The translations under genes and the position numbers were made by a program. Positions 22,127 through 29,986 of a stretch of 64,000 nt of DNA are shown piece after piece. Numbering within the stretch: the stretch's first letter is position 1; every line of letters starts with the position of its first letter. The stretch comes from Betaproteobacteria bacterium HGW-Betaproteobacteria-7. Lineage in GTDB: Bacteria; Pseudomonadota; Gammaproteobacteria; Burkholderiales; Rhodocyclaceae. The stretch spans positions 80,183 through 144,182 of the forward strand of contig PHCE01000009.1 of assembly GCA_002840765.1 (NCBI GenBank), in the 5' to 3' direction. Below the pieces are notes generated by a model. It had not been told where the DNA came from. It saw only the letters and a program-made list of their open reading frames with translations, and did no database searches.

Positions 22127-24508
22127 TTGGGTTCACTGAAGGTGGGCAAGCACGGAAGGCGCCGTTCCCAAGTTTCTGGCACCAGTTACCTAATCGCGGG
22201 TCTGGCCGGTGGTGCTTTTTCCCTTGCTCCGTCAGCCTTGGCTGGCGAAAGTGTGGTTCAGGGCGGCTTGCCACCCATGCGCGAGAGCGTCGGCGCGGTT
22301 CAACTGGCGATGGCCAATATCGCGACGCGGGAGATTGAGGCAGCCAGAGCCGTTGCCACCCCGCTCACGGCGCAGTCACCGCCCGCTGAGCGGGCCGGGG
22401 AAGAGAAGGAGATTTATCCGGACTGGTTCTCGGAAACAGATCACCCGGTTGCGGCGTCCGAACCCGTCCTCAAACTGGCGCAGATGCTGGTTGCTCCCTT
22501 GCCGGGTGGCCGCAATCCGCAGTGGATGACGCTCCCCGATCAGGGGCCGGCCTTGCGCTCATCGCGCACACTATCCCCCCGCATGCCCGGTGCCGCGGGT
22601 GTTGGCCTGCCTGATCCACAGCGGCTACAGCAGCTTGAGCCGGCGTCTGCGCCGATGCCGGATGAGGAGATAGCGGCACAGTCCGTAGTGAGCCCTGTCT
22701 CGCCTCCCTCAGGAAATGCCGAGGCGGCGGGAAGCAAGTCAGAAAAGGAATCCTTCAACTTGTACGGTTGGGAGGTGCCACCGATTCGTTGGGGCGGTAG
22801 CCTGGGTTATTCCTATCAAAAGAGTTCGAGCAATACCGGTCATGCGGCCGCCTCGCACGGCACCTTTGCCAACCTGAGCGCGTCCAGTTATCTCTACGCG
22901 CCGTGGTTTGCCCGCGTCAGCGGGCGCCTGGGCATCACCCGCAACTCGACCGACAGCAGCAGCAACAGCTTCAGCGGGAGTGAGGCGCACAGCAACGCGA
23001 ACGTTGTCGGTGGTGGCGAGATCAATATGTTCTCGAGTAGCCGTTTTCCCTTCCGCGCTTATTTCGATCGCTCCGATACCCGCACCAGCGGCACCATTGT
23101 CCGCAACGATTACATCAGCAACCGCTTCGGCTTTACCCAGAACTTCCGCTCGGTGGATGGCCATCAGGGGGGCAACCTGATGTTCGACCGCAACATCGTC
23201 AATAGCAGCAATGGAGCGCACGACGATGTGTCAGCCCTTTCGGGCAGCTATTCGGTGCAGACCGGCATCGTTCAAAACAACGTCAATGGCCGCTATTCGC
23301 TCGGCGAGCGCAGCAATAATGGGGACCGGGCTCGCCTGATCGGCGTGAACAGTTCGCACATCGCCAATATCAACGACACCCTCAACCTGGGGGCGACGAT
23401 GAACTATTCGGATACCGATATTCGCACTGCCAATAGTTTCGGCCCGTCCAGCAATAGCCGGGGACGTTACCTGCAGCTATACGGTTATGGCTCCTGGCTT
23501 CCGGATTTCGAGGACCTTGAGGATCTGCCCTTGACGTTGACCGGCGGGCTGCGCTATTCGGCGCAGGATACGCAGTTCGGCGACGAGGCTTTTCGGGCGC
23601 AGAGTATTGGCCTCAATAGCGGGGCGCTCTATCGCCATAACCGCAATCTGAGCCTGACGGCCAACGGCGCCGTCAACCGGTTGACCCTATCGCAAGGTGA
23701 GAGCCAGCTATTGACGCAAGTGGGTACTGGACTCAATTACGTCGGCGATCCTCTCACTTTTGGGAATTTTTCTTATAACTGGAATAGTGGCCTCAACCTG
23801 AACTGGCAAAGTGCGGTTGCCGAGACGCCCTCCAACAGCATGCTGAGCGGCCAGTTCACCCACACCTTGTCGCGCAACTACGCGGTTCTTTCCGGGCAGA
23901 ATCTGTCGCTTGCTGTCACCCAGGCGATCAACGTCAGCAATAGCCAAATGGTCGGTGACACGCGTTCCCTGACCCATACGTTGTCGGCCAATCTCGGCCT
24001 GAATGCTGGCGAGCGCTTCACGGGATCGCTGAGTGCCATGCTTTCCGATGTGCGAACCACCGGCTTCTCAGAGCAGGAATATCGGGTCATCAATATCGGA
24101 TTCTTCGGCCAGGGGCAGATTTCCCAGGTTTCCAACGTCAATATCAACCTGATGTTCAATTGGGCAGACCAGACTTATCAGACAGTCGACGGTTTTGGCC
24201 TGCCAATCAACCAGAACACCGAGCGGATGACCATCAACGGCTCGGCTGCCTACAGCCATCTGCGCTTCGCCGGCGTGCGCGGACTCCGCTACAACCTGAT
24301 CTTCGTAGCCGACACGCGGCTGCGCGATGAGCGGCTTTTCGGCAACGTCAATGGCGACGTTGATCGAGCTCGTTTTGCGCTGACCAATCGACTCGAATAC
24401 CGCATCGGCCTGCTCGATCTGCGCCTGTCGTTGGTCAATAACGACGTGGGTGGCAAGAAAAATGCATTGCTGTTCTTTCAGGTGTCCCGGCAAATCGGTT
24501 CGTACTGA
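22127..24508 (+). CDS. Outer-membrane beta-barrel protein of the cytochrome cluster
   Basis: About 793 residues: a signal peptide (about 12-39, ending SALA), a proline/alanine-rich periplasmic segment without CXXCH (about 40-205), then from about residue 210 a continuous alternating pattern of amphipathic strands rich in Asn, Ser, Gly and aromatic residues, ending in an aromatic residue (RQIGSY) as barrel proteins do. Size and context resemble barrels of porin-cytochrome conduits, but I see no specific MtrB or OmbB signature. The start is uncertain: TTG at 22127 or GTG at 22142, neither with a good ribosome site. It could thread a cytochrome or secrete the filament subunits. Confidence 0.82.
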   Translation: MGSLKVGKHGRRRSQVSGTSYLIAGLAGGAFSLAPSALAGESVVQGGLPPMRESVGAVQLAMANIATREIEAARAVATPLTAQSPPAERAGEEKEIYPDWFSETDHPVAASEPVLKLAQMLVAPLPGGRNPQWMTLPDQGPALRSSRTLSPRMPGAAGVGLPDPQRLQQLEPASAPMPDEEIAAQSVVSPVSPPSGNAEAAGSKSEKESFNLYGWEVPPIRWGGSLGYSYQKSSSNTGHAAASHGTFANLSASSYLYAPWFARVSGRLGITRNSTDSSSNSFSGSEAHSNANVVGGGEINMFSSSRFPFRAYFDRSDTRTSGTIVRNDYISNRFGFTQNFRSVDGHQGGNLMFDRNIVNSSNGAHDDVSALSGSYSVQTGIVQNNVNGRYSLGERSNNGDRARLIGVNSSHIANINDTLNLGATMNYSDTDIRTANSFGPSSNSRGRYLQLYGYGSWLPDFEDLEDLPLTLTGGLRYSAQDTQFGDEAFRAQSIGLNSGALYRHNRNLSLTANGAVNRLTLSQGESQLLTQVGTGLNYVGDPLTFGNFSYNWNSGLNLNWQSAVAETPSNSMLSGQFTHTLSRNYAVLSGQNLSLAVTQAINVSNSQMVGDTRSLTHTLSANLGLNAGERFTGSLSAMLSDVRTTGFSEQEYRVINIGFFGQGQISQVSNVNINLMFNWADQTYQTVDGFGLPINQNTERMTINGSAAYSHLRFAGVRGLRYNLIFVADTRLRDERLFGNVNGDVDRARFALTNRLEYRIGLLDLRLSLVNNDVGGKKNALLFFQVSRQIGSY

Positions 24509-24554
24509 TCTCCGAGCAGCCAGCTGACCAATGCGAAAACCAAGAGGATGTGTA

Positions 24555-24974
24555 ATGAGAATACTCTCAAAGCTGAGGGCGGGAATCGCGATCACCATCG
24601 TCGCAATCCTGTCGGCGGTGATGTTTGTCGATATGAACGAAGCCCATGCTGAATACGGGGATGTCGTGATCAACAATTATTCTGACGCCGCCGGCATGCG
24701 CCCGGTCGTCTTTCCCCACTGGTTCCACCGTATTCGCTTTCGCTGCAAGGTTTGTCACGCAGACCTGGGGTTCAAGTTCCAGGCGGGCGGCAACGAAATC
24801 AACATGGTCAAGATCATAGATGGCCAGTTCTGCGGTGCCTGCCATAACGGCGATATCGCCTGGTCGGTCGAAAACTGCAATCTTTGCCACTCAGGCACGC
24901 CCAAAACTCCGACGCAGGTGCATGAAAGTACCGTGCAGAAGCTGGTGCAGCCAACCGGCGCCCCGAAGAAATGA
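24555..24974 (+). CDS. Secreted triheme c7-type cytochrome (VVINNYS/PHWFH subtype)
   Basis: A 139-residue protein with a signal peptide (about 1-32), FPHWFHRIRF (distal histidine donors) and three CXXCH: CKVCH (64-68), CGACH (93-97), CNLCH (108-112). It fits the c7-type triheme domain of nanowire loci and is a close paralog of 27558-27956 (shared VVFPHWFHRIRFRCKVCHA/VIFPHWFHRIRFRCKVCHA segments and DG.FCGACH). AAGAGG seven bases upstream supports the ATG at 24555. Its stop overlaps an alternative upstream ATG of the next gene. Likely a periplasmic carrier between inner-membrane donors and the barrel or filament cytochromes. Confidence 0.92.
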   Translation: MRILSKLRAGIAITIVAILSAVMFVDMNEAHAEYGDVVINNYSDAAGMRPVVFPHWFHRIRFRCKVCHADLGFKFQAGGNEINMVKIIDGQFCGACHNGDIAWSVENCNLCHSGTPKTPTQVHESTVQKLVQPTGAPKK

Positions 24975-24985
24975 GGGAGAACGCC

Positions 24986-25972
24986 ATGAGAAACTTCAAG
25001 AAATTCATTGTTGCAGCAGCCGGTCTGATGTTCGTCGGTGCTGTCCTCGCCCAACAATCGGGAAAAGACGTTTACACCAAGGTTTGCGCAACCTGCCACG
25101 CCAACGGTTTGGCCGGGGCGCCGCGTTACGGTAATGGTGGTGACTGGGCGCCGCGCGTCGCTGGTGGTACGGCTGGTCTTTACCAGAGTGCCCTCAAGGG
25201 GACTCCCAAGGGTATGCCGGCCAAGGGCGGGCATCTGACCCTGCCGGACGGTGAGGTGAAGGCAGCCGTCGATTACATGCTGGCTTCTGTCAAGGATGCC
25301 GTGAAGGCAGCCGAGCCGAAGAAACCAGCCGTCGAGCCGAAGAAGCCCGAAAGCAAGCCGGCACCGACGGCGGCACCGATCGCGGCGGCGCCGACGCCGG
25401 TGCGCGCGCCGGTGCCCGTTCAGGGCGTCGCGGTCACCACGGCCAGTGCTGAAGACATCAACGCCTTCAATCGGCTACTCAAACCGGCCAGCAAGCGCAA
25501 CCTGCCGCCGCCGGAAGATGGCATCCACGATGCGGCCAATGACGGTACCCATGCGCTGCAACCACCACAGGCTGCTTTTGCCAGTCTGCCGAAGAGCCTT
25601 TCCGGTAACCGCATCAACTGGGTCGAGGCACTCAATCAGAAAAAGATCAATCCGCGCTACGACCGGGTTGATCCGACTGCCGAGCCGATTGTCATGGATC
25701 TCAACATTGTTCGGGAAGTCAAGGGATCGATGCCGGACGTCGTTTATCCGCACAAGCAGCATACCGAATGGCTCGACTGCTCGAACTGTCACCCGGCAAT
25801 CTTCGTTCCGCAGAAAGGCGCCAACCAGATCAGCATGGCCGCCATCCTGCTCGGCGAAAAGTGTGGCGTCTGTCATGGCAAGGTGGCCTTCCCGGTCTCC
25901 GAATGCCGGAACTGCCATTCGAAGAAAAAGGATGTGGCCGCGACGGCGGTGCCGGCCTCTGCCGCCAAATGA
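24986..25972 (+). CDS. Fusion of cytochrome c5 domain and triheme c7-type domain (four hemes)
   Basis: A 328-residue protein: signal peptide (1-22), c5-type domain with CATCH and GMPAKGGH (about 25-100), a Lys/Pro/Ala-rich linker (about 105-150, PKKPAVEPKK and PAPTAAPIAAAP), then a triheme c7-type domain with HKQHTEWL, CSNCH, CGVCH and CRNCH. The two halves correspond to the separate proteins at 17561 and 9173/26923, so this is a natural fusion that tethers a Met-ligated haem to a bis-His trio. The ATG at 24986 has GGGAG upstream and starts the signal peptide; the ATG at 24971 is less likely. Confidence 0.93.
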   Translation: MRNFKKFIVAAAGLMFVGAVLAQQSGKDVYTKVCATCHANGLAGAPRYGNGGDWAPRVAGGTAGLYQSALKGTPKGMPAKGGHLTLPDGEVKAAVDYMLASVKDAVKAAEPKKPAVEPKKPESKPAPTAAPIAAAPTPVRAPVPVQGVAVTTASAEDINAFNRLLKPASKRNLPPPEDGIHDAANDGTHALQPPQAAFASLPKSLSGNRINWVEALNQKKINPRYDRVDPTAEPIVMDLNIVREVKGSMPDVVYPHKQHTEWLDCSNCHPAIFVPQKGANQISMAAILLGEKCGVCHGKVAFPVSECRNCHSKKKDVAATAVPASAAK

Positions 25973-25980
25973 TCTAAATC

Positions 25981-26004
25981 CGGGAAGCGCCTCAGGCGCT
26001 CCCG
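25981..26004. other. Intergenic hairpin without T run
   Basis: CGGG-A-AGCGCC, TCA loop, GGCGCT-CCCG forms a strong stem between two cytochrome-cluster genes. No T run follows on either strand, so it is more likely an mRNA-stability or processing element than a terminator. Confidence 0.45.
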
Positions 26005-26021
26005 GCAACTGGAAGAAACGC

Positions 26022-26948
26022 ATGAAAAGACTTATCTGCAAGGCTGGTTTGTTCGGTGCAACGCTGGTCGTTGCCTCGACTGTCTTGGCGCAGAATACCG
26101 CTGCCCCGGCAGCCAGGGAGAGTGCGGCCACCAGGCTCTCGGCCGGCAAGATTGACAAGGAACAGTTGCTGTTCAACATGGAGTCGGTCAACAAACTGAT
26201 CGAGTCCTCTTCGGCTGCCCGCCAGATCGAGAGCAGCAAGGTGCCGGAGGCGCTGACGCGGCGCGAGCGGGCGCGCGACATCTACAAGGCCGCCCGGGCT
26301 TCGCTCGAAGCCGGCAACCTTGAGCGGGCGAACAGTCAATTGACCGAGGCGCGTGGTGAGTTTTTCGATGCGGTACGCCTGGCGGCGCCGGAGGAAGTGA
26401 CCGTCAAGAAGCAGGAAGCTGATTACAAGGCTCGCCTGGACAGCGTCAACGCCCTGCTCGGCGCCTATCGCCGGGTGGCCAGTGAAAAGGGAAGCGGCTC
26501 GAAGACTGTCAACGAAACCGTCGCCTTGATCGACCGTTCGGTAGCGGAAGGTCAGCGTCTGGCCCAGGCCGGCAAGTTCATGGAAGGGCGCATCGAACTG
26601 GATCGCGCCTACCTGGTGGCCAAGGCTGGCATCAGTACCCTGCGCAGCGGTGACACGCTGGTTCGCTCGCTTAATTTCGCCAACAAGGAAGAGGAGTATC
26701 ACTACGAAATCGACCGCAACGATACGCACCAGATGCTGATCAAGGTGCTGGTCGAGGAAAAGCGGGCAGCCAATCCTGCGCTCGATCAGCAGGTGCAGGG
26801 CTTCCTTGGCAAGGCGCGCGAACTGCGCAGTGCGGCCGAGGCGGCAGCTCTTCGTCGTGATCATGCCAAGGCAGTCAAGCTGCTTGAGGAGTCAACCGCC
26901 GAGCTGGTGAGAGCCATCCGCAATGCGGGTATTTACATCCCTGGCTGA
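26022..26948 (+). CDS. Secreted alpha-helical (coiled-coil/TPR-like) protein, unknown family
   Basis: A 308-residue protein with a signal peptide (about 1-23, ending VLA) and otherwise long charged helices (repeated Ala/Glu/Arg/Lys heptad-like stretches). No haem motif. It is homologous over its length to 48991-49881: both have a LR.G....LNF segment followed by an EE..YE......H stretch and end IMGVPVF or NAGIYIPG. Its position between cytochrome genes suggests an adaptor or periplasmic spacer, but I do not recognise the family and assign no function. GGAAG precedes the ATG. The next cytochrome overlaps its 3' end by 26 bases. Confidence 0.85.
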   Translation: MKRLICKAGLFGATLVVASTVLAQNTAAPAARESAATRLSAGKIDKEQLLFNMESVNKLIESSSAARQIESSKVPEALTRRERARDIYKAARASLEAGNLERANSQLTEARGEFFDAVRLAAPEEVTVKKQEADYKARLDSVNALLGAYRRVASEKGSGSKTVNETVALIDRSVAEGQRLAQAGKFMEGRIELDRAYLVAKAGISTLRSGDTLVRSLNFANKEEEYHYEIDRNDTHQMLIKVLVEEKRAANPALDQQVQGFLGKARELRSAAEAAALRRDHAKAVKLLEESTAELVRAIRNAGIYIPG

Positions 26949-27561
26949 TTCTGGCGGATTTGCTTGCCGATGGCTTCGCAGCTTCACGCTTGCCAGCGGT
27001 CTGCCGTTGGTCCTCCTGGGGGCTCTGTTACCAGCCGATGGCTGGGCGCGGGAGTGGTTGCCGCTGCAGAACGACGGCATTCATGATCCGCGCTCCCGCG
27101 GCCTGAAAATCCTCCAGCAGCCAGGCGAGGCCTTGCAGAACCTGGCGCCCGATCATGCCGGCAACATGGTGCGCTGGGTGCAATCGCTCGACAAGGGCGA
27201 GATACGTCCGCGTGAACGTCTTTATCCACAGACCGAGATACGCAAGCTCGATCTCGACATCATCATGGATGTCAAAGGCGGTATGCCGGCCGTACGCTTT
27301 CCGCACCGGCCGCACACCGAGTGGCTTGATTGCGTCAATTGCCATGACGGTCTGTTCGCCGAGAAGATCGGTGGCACCAAGATTTCCATGTACAAGATAT
27401 TGCAGGGTGAGCAATGCGGCGTCTGTCATGGCGCGGTCGCCTTTCCGCTGACCGAGTGCGGGCGGTGCCACAGCATTCCCAGGCCAGGCGCCAGCAAGCC
27501 TGAAATTCCTCCGGGGATTGATCCGCGTATTCATCTCCCGCCAGGGAAGGTCGGTAAATGA
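26923..27561 (+). CDS. Secreted triheme c7-type cytochrome (HTEWL subtype)
   Basis: A 212-residue protein with a hydrophobic export signal (about 18-42), a shared N-terminal segment (LPLQNDGIHDP, RWVQSLDKGEIRPRERL) and a triheme domain: FPHRPHTEWLDCVNCH, CGVCH, CGRCH. It is a paralog of 9173-9769 and of the C-terminal half of 24986-25972. The start overlaps the preceding gene by 26 bases and its stop overlaps the next ATG as ATGA, so these genes are translationally coupled. The pairing with the PHWFH-type protein downstream repeats the pair at 24555/24986, suggesting block duplication. Confidence 0.9.
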   Translation: MRVFTSLADSGGFACRWLRSFTLASGLPLVLLGALLPADGWAREWLPLQNDGIHDPRSRGLKILQQPGEALQNLAPDHAGNMVRWVQSLDKGEIRPRERLYPQTEIRKLDLDIIMDVKGGMPAVRFPHRPHTEWLDCVNCHDGLFAEKIGGTKISMYKILQGEQCGVCHGAVAFPLTECGRCHSIPRPGASKPEIPPGIDPRIHLPPGKVGK

Positions 27562-27956
27562 CCCGCCGTCCGCGCCTTGGGCAGTCGGTCGTGGCGATCC
27601 TCCTGGCAGCGTTGCTGATGTTGGTCGCCATGCCCGACAGCCGGGCCGAGTATGCCGATGTGGTGATCAATCGCCAGTCGGAGAAAAACGGTATGCGGCC
27701 GGTCATCTTTCCTCACTGGTTTCATCGCATCCGTTTTCGCTGCAAGGTATGCCATGCCGAACTGGGATTCAAGATGCGGGCGGGCAGCAACCCGATCACG
27801 ATGACCGATATCATTGACGGCAAGTTCTGTGGTGCCTGCCATAACAACGATATTGCCTGGGCTCCCGAGAACTGCGACCTCTGCCATTCGGGCAAACCCG
27901 GCCTGTCAACCGGGATTTTTGGCGGGCACGAGACTTCCGGTCCCGGTCGCTGGTAA
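27558..27956 (+). CDS. Secreted triheme c7-type cytochrome (PHWFH subtype, paralog)
   Basis: A 132-residue protein with a signal peptide (about 1-30) and three CXXCH motifs (CKVCH, CGACH, CDLCH), very similar to 24555-24974 through ADVVINRQ, FPHWFHRIRF and CGACHNNDIAW, but with a shorter tail (ending GHETSGPGRW). The ATG overlaps the stop of the previous cytochrome. Duplication and retention of both copies implies either different partners or stoichiometric need; which is not visible. Confidence 0.92.
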   Translation: MTRRPRLGQSVVAILLAALLMLVAMPDSRAEYADVVINRQSEKNGMRPVIFPHWFHRIRFRCKVCHAELGFKMRAGSNPITMTDIIDGKFCGACHNNDIAWAPENCDLCHSGKPGLSTGIFGGHETSGPGRW

Positions 27957-27965
27957 GGAGACGAT

Positions 27966-28907
27966 ATGAGCGGATGGAACGAATCGCGCCGTACCTGGCT
28001 CCGTGGCCTTGCCATGGCGCCCTTGCTGCCCCTGCTGCCGACCAGGTCAACTGCCGCTGAACCACGCTCCTTGCAACCCGGGCGGGTGTGGAATGGCGGT
28101 CGTATCGTTCAGCGCCCCAATGCGGCGGGATTCCCGGATCCGGGAATGGGCGGCATCGGGCCGATCACCCTTTTCGTTTTTCCGGTGGCGGTCGCGGTCG
28201 CGCCGACCGGCGACATCTACCTGGCAGATGCCGGGCTGGGCGCAATTTTCCGGATCGATCCCATGCTCGAAACCATGCGGGCGATCAGCGGCATTCGCGC
28301 CAGTCAGCAAACACGCCTGGCGGTCACCGCCGACGGCTCGCTTGTCGTTGCCAGTGGCAGTGCCGCGCCGCTGGTGCGCATTGATCGAAGTGGGCGGCTG
28401 GTCCAGTTCATCAATCAACTGCCGGGAGCCGGGACTTATTACGACGAGATTGCCGTCGATCAGGCCAGTGGTCGCTACTACGGCCTGGACAAGGTACAGC
28501 GTCGACTCGAAGAAGTGATGCCGCATGGTCATGGTGGGGTGCTGCTGCCGCAGCAAGCGGTGCCCGAACTGCCCTCAGCCATGGCCATGGCTGAGGGGCG
28601 TATTTACCTCGCCGGGCGCGCCTGCCAGTGCATTGTCGCCGTGGATACTTTCGGCGGTCGCGACGTCGAAGTGATCGCCGATGAGGCCGGCCAGTCCATC
28701 GGGCTGGCTGCCGGCGACGGCTGGCTGGCCGCGCTCGATGGCCGGGAGCGCGTGCTGCGTGTATGGCGTGGGGGCGCCCTGGTCGCCGAAAGCGAATTTG
28801 CCGGCCTTGGACTGATCGACCCGCGCGGCCTGGCCATTGCCCAGCAGACCCTCTACGTCGCCGATGGCGCCAGTCGTCGTCTGCTCAGTTTTCGTCTGCG
28901 CGCATGA
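27966..28907 (+). CDS. Tat-exported beta-propeller protein
   Basis: A 313-residue protein starting with a twin-arginine signal (SRRTWLRGLA) and followed by six-bladed NHL-like repeats (VAVAPTGDIYLADAG, LAVTADGSLVVASG, IDPRGLAIAQQTLYVADG). No haem motif. Tat export suggests it folds in the cytoplasm, perhaps with a cofactor, unlike the two Sec lipoprotein propellers here. AAGGAG upstream fits the ATG. Its stop overlaps the next gene (ATGA). A docking or scaffold role for periplasmic cytochromes is inference. Confidence 0.87.
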   Translation: MSGWNESRRTWLRGLAMAPLLPLLPTRSTAAEPRSLQPGRVWNGGRIVQRPNAAGFPDPGMGGIGPITLFVFPVAVAVAPTGDIYLADAGLGAIFRIDPMLETMRAISGIRASQQTRLAVTADGSLVVASGSAAPLVRIDRSGRLVQFINQLPGAGTYYDEIAVDQASGRYYGLDKVQRRLEEVMPHGHGGVLLPQQAVPELPSAMAMAEGRIYLAGRACQCIVAVDTFGGRDVEVIADEAGQSIGLAAGDGWLAALDGRERVLRVWRGGALVAESEFAGLGLIDPRGLAIAQQTLYVADGASRRLLSFRLRA

Positions 28908-29986
28908 GGTGGCCCGCCATCCTGCTGCTCGTCTGCGGCCTTGCCGGTTGCGCCAGCGAACCGCTGGTCTTGCGTCTCGACCCCGGTTATCAAACGACCG
29001 GGCAGCGACTGTACTTTCCACCCATCAGCGACGAGGAAGTGCCTCGCTATGTCTATGTCGGCGAACTGACCGGCGAGCAGAACTTCGTCGAAGCCGAAGG
29101 CAAGAAGAAAAATCGTTTCATCGAGGCGCTCAAATGGCTGGCCGGCGTATTTGATCGGCCTAATCCGGTCGTTCTGCAACGTCCCCAATCCGGGGTGGTC
29201 GATGACAATGGCCGAATACTGGTTACCGACGTCAGTCGCTCGGCCGTGTTTGTCTTCGATCCCGCCAAGGGGGTACTCGACGTCTGGGAGTTCGCCCAGG
29301 GCTTTCGGCGGTTTATTGCCCCGACCGGTATTGCCCTTGGTCCGGCCGGTGGCGTTTTCGTGGCCGATGCCGATCTACGCCAGGTGTACCTGCTGGATGC
29401 CGAGGGCAAGGGGACGCTGGTGATCGATAGCGACCAGCTTGCCCGGCCGACCGGGCTGGCCTGGGATGCCGGCGACGGACTGCTTTACGTCTCGGATACG
29501 CAGGCCCACCAGATCAAGGTTTTCGACGCGACAGGACGCTTGTTGCGCAGTATCGGCCGGCGCGGCGAAGGGCCGGGTGAATTCAATTTTCCGACTTATC
29601 TGAGTCTGGCCGGTGATCGCCTGATTGTTTCTGACACGATGAACGCCAGGGTTCAGCTGCTGCCCGTGGACGGCAACGGTGAGCCGAAGATTCTCGGTGA
29701 GCGGGGTACCCGTCTGGGCAACTTTGTCCGCCCCAAGGGGGTGGCGGCCGACTCGGAGAACAACATCTACGTCATCGAATCGTATTACGACCATTTGCTG
29801 ATCTTCGACGAACAGGCGCGTTTTCTGCTTCCAATCGGTGGGGCAGGCAAGGAGGCAGGGGCTTTCTATCTGCCGTCAGGAGTCTGGGTTGATCGGGGAA
29901 ATCGGGTGTTTGTGGCGGATACGTTCAATGGTCGGATTGCAGTCTTTCAGTTTCTCGGCGGGGGCGTAGAAAATGGCCGCGAGTAG
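28904..29986 (+). CDS. NHL-repeat beta-propeller lipoprotein (paralog)
   Basis: A 360-residue protein with lipobox LAGC (Cys16 region: LLLVCGLAGC) and NHL blades such as RPTGLAWDAGDGLLYVSD, RPKGVAADSENNIYVIES and LPSGVWVDRGNRVFVADT. It aligns with 18781-19926, including the early YPPPPDE/FPPISDEEVPRY segment typical of this subgroup. It overlaps the preceding propeller (ATGA) and the following 11-haem cytochrome (start inside its last codons), so propeller and cytochrome are co-translated. Likely an outer-membrane-anchored partner of that cytochrome. Confidence 0.9.
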   Translation: MRWPAILLLVCGLAGCASEPLVLRLDPGYQTTGQRLYFPPISDEEVPRYVYVGELTGEQNFVEAEGKKKNRFIEALKWLAGVFDRPNPVVLQRPQSGVVDDNGRILVTDVSRSAVFVFDPAKGVLDVWEFAQGFRRFIAPTGIALGPAGGVFVADADLRQVYLLDAEGKGTLVIDSDQLARPTGLAWDAGDGLLYVSDTQAHQIKVFDATGRLLRSIGRRGEGPGEFNFPTYLSLAGDRLIVSDTMNARVQLLPVDGNGEPKILGERGTRLGNFVRPKGVAADSENNIYVIESYYDHLLIFDEQARFLLPIGGAGKEAGAFYLPSGVWVDRGNRVFVADTFNGRIAVFQFLGGGVENGRE

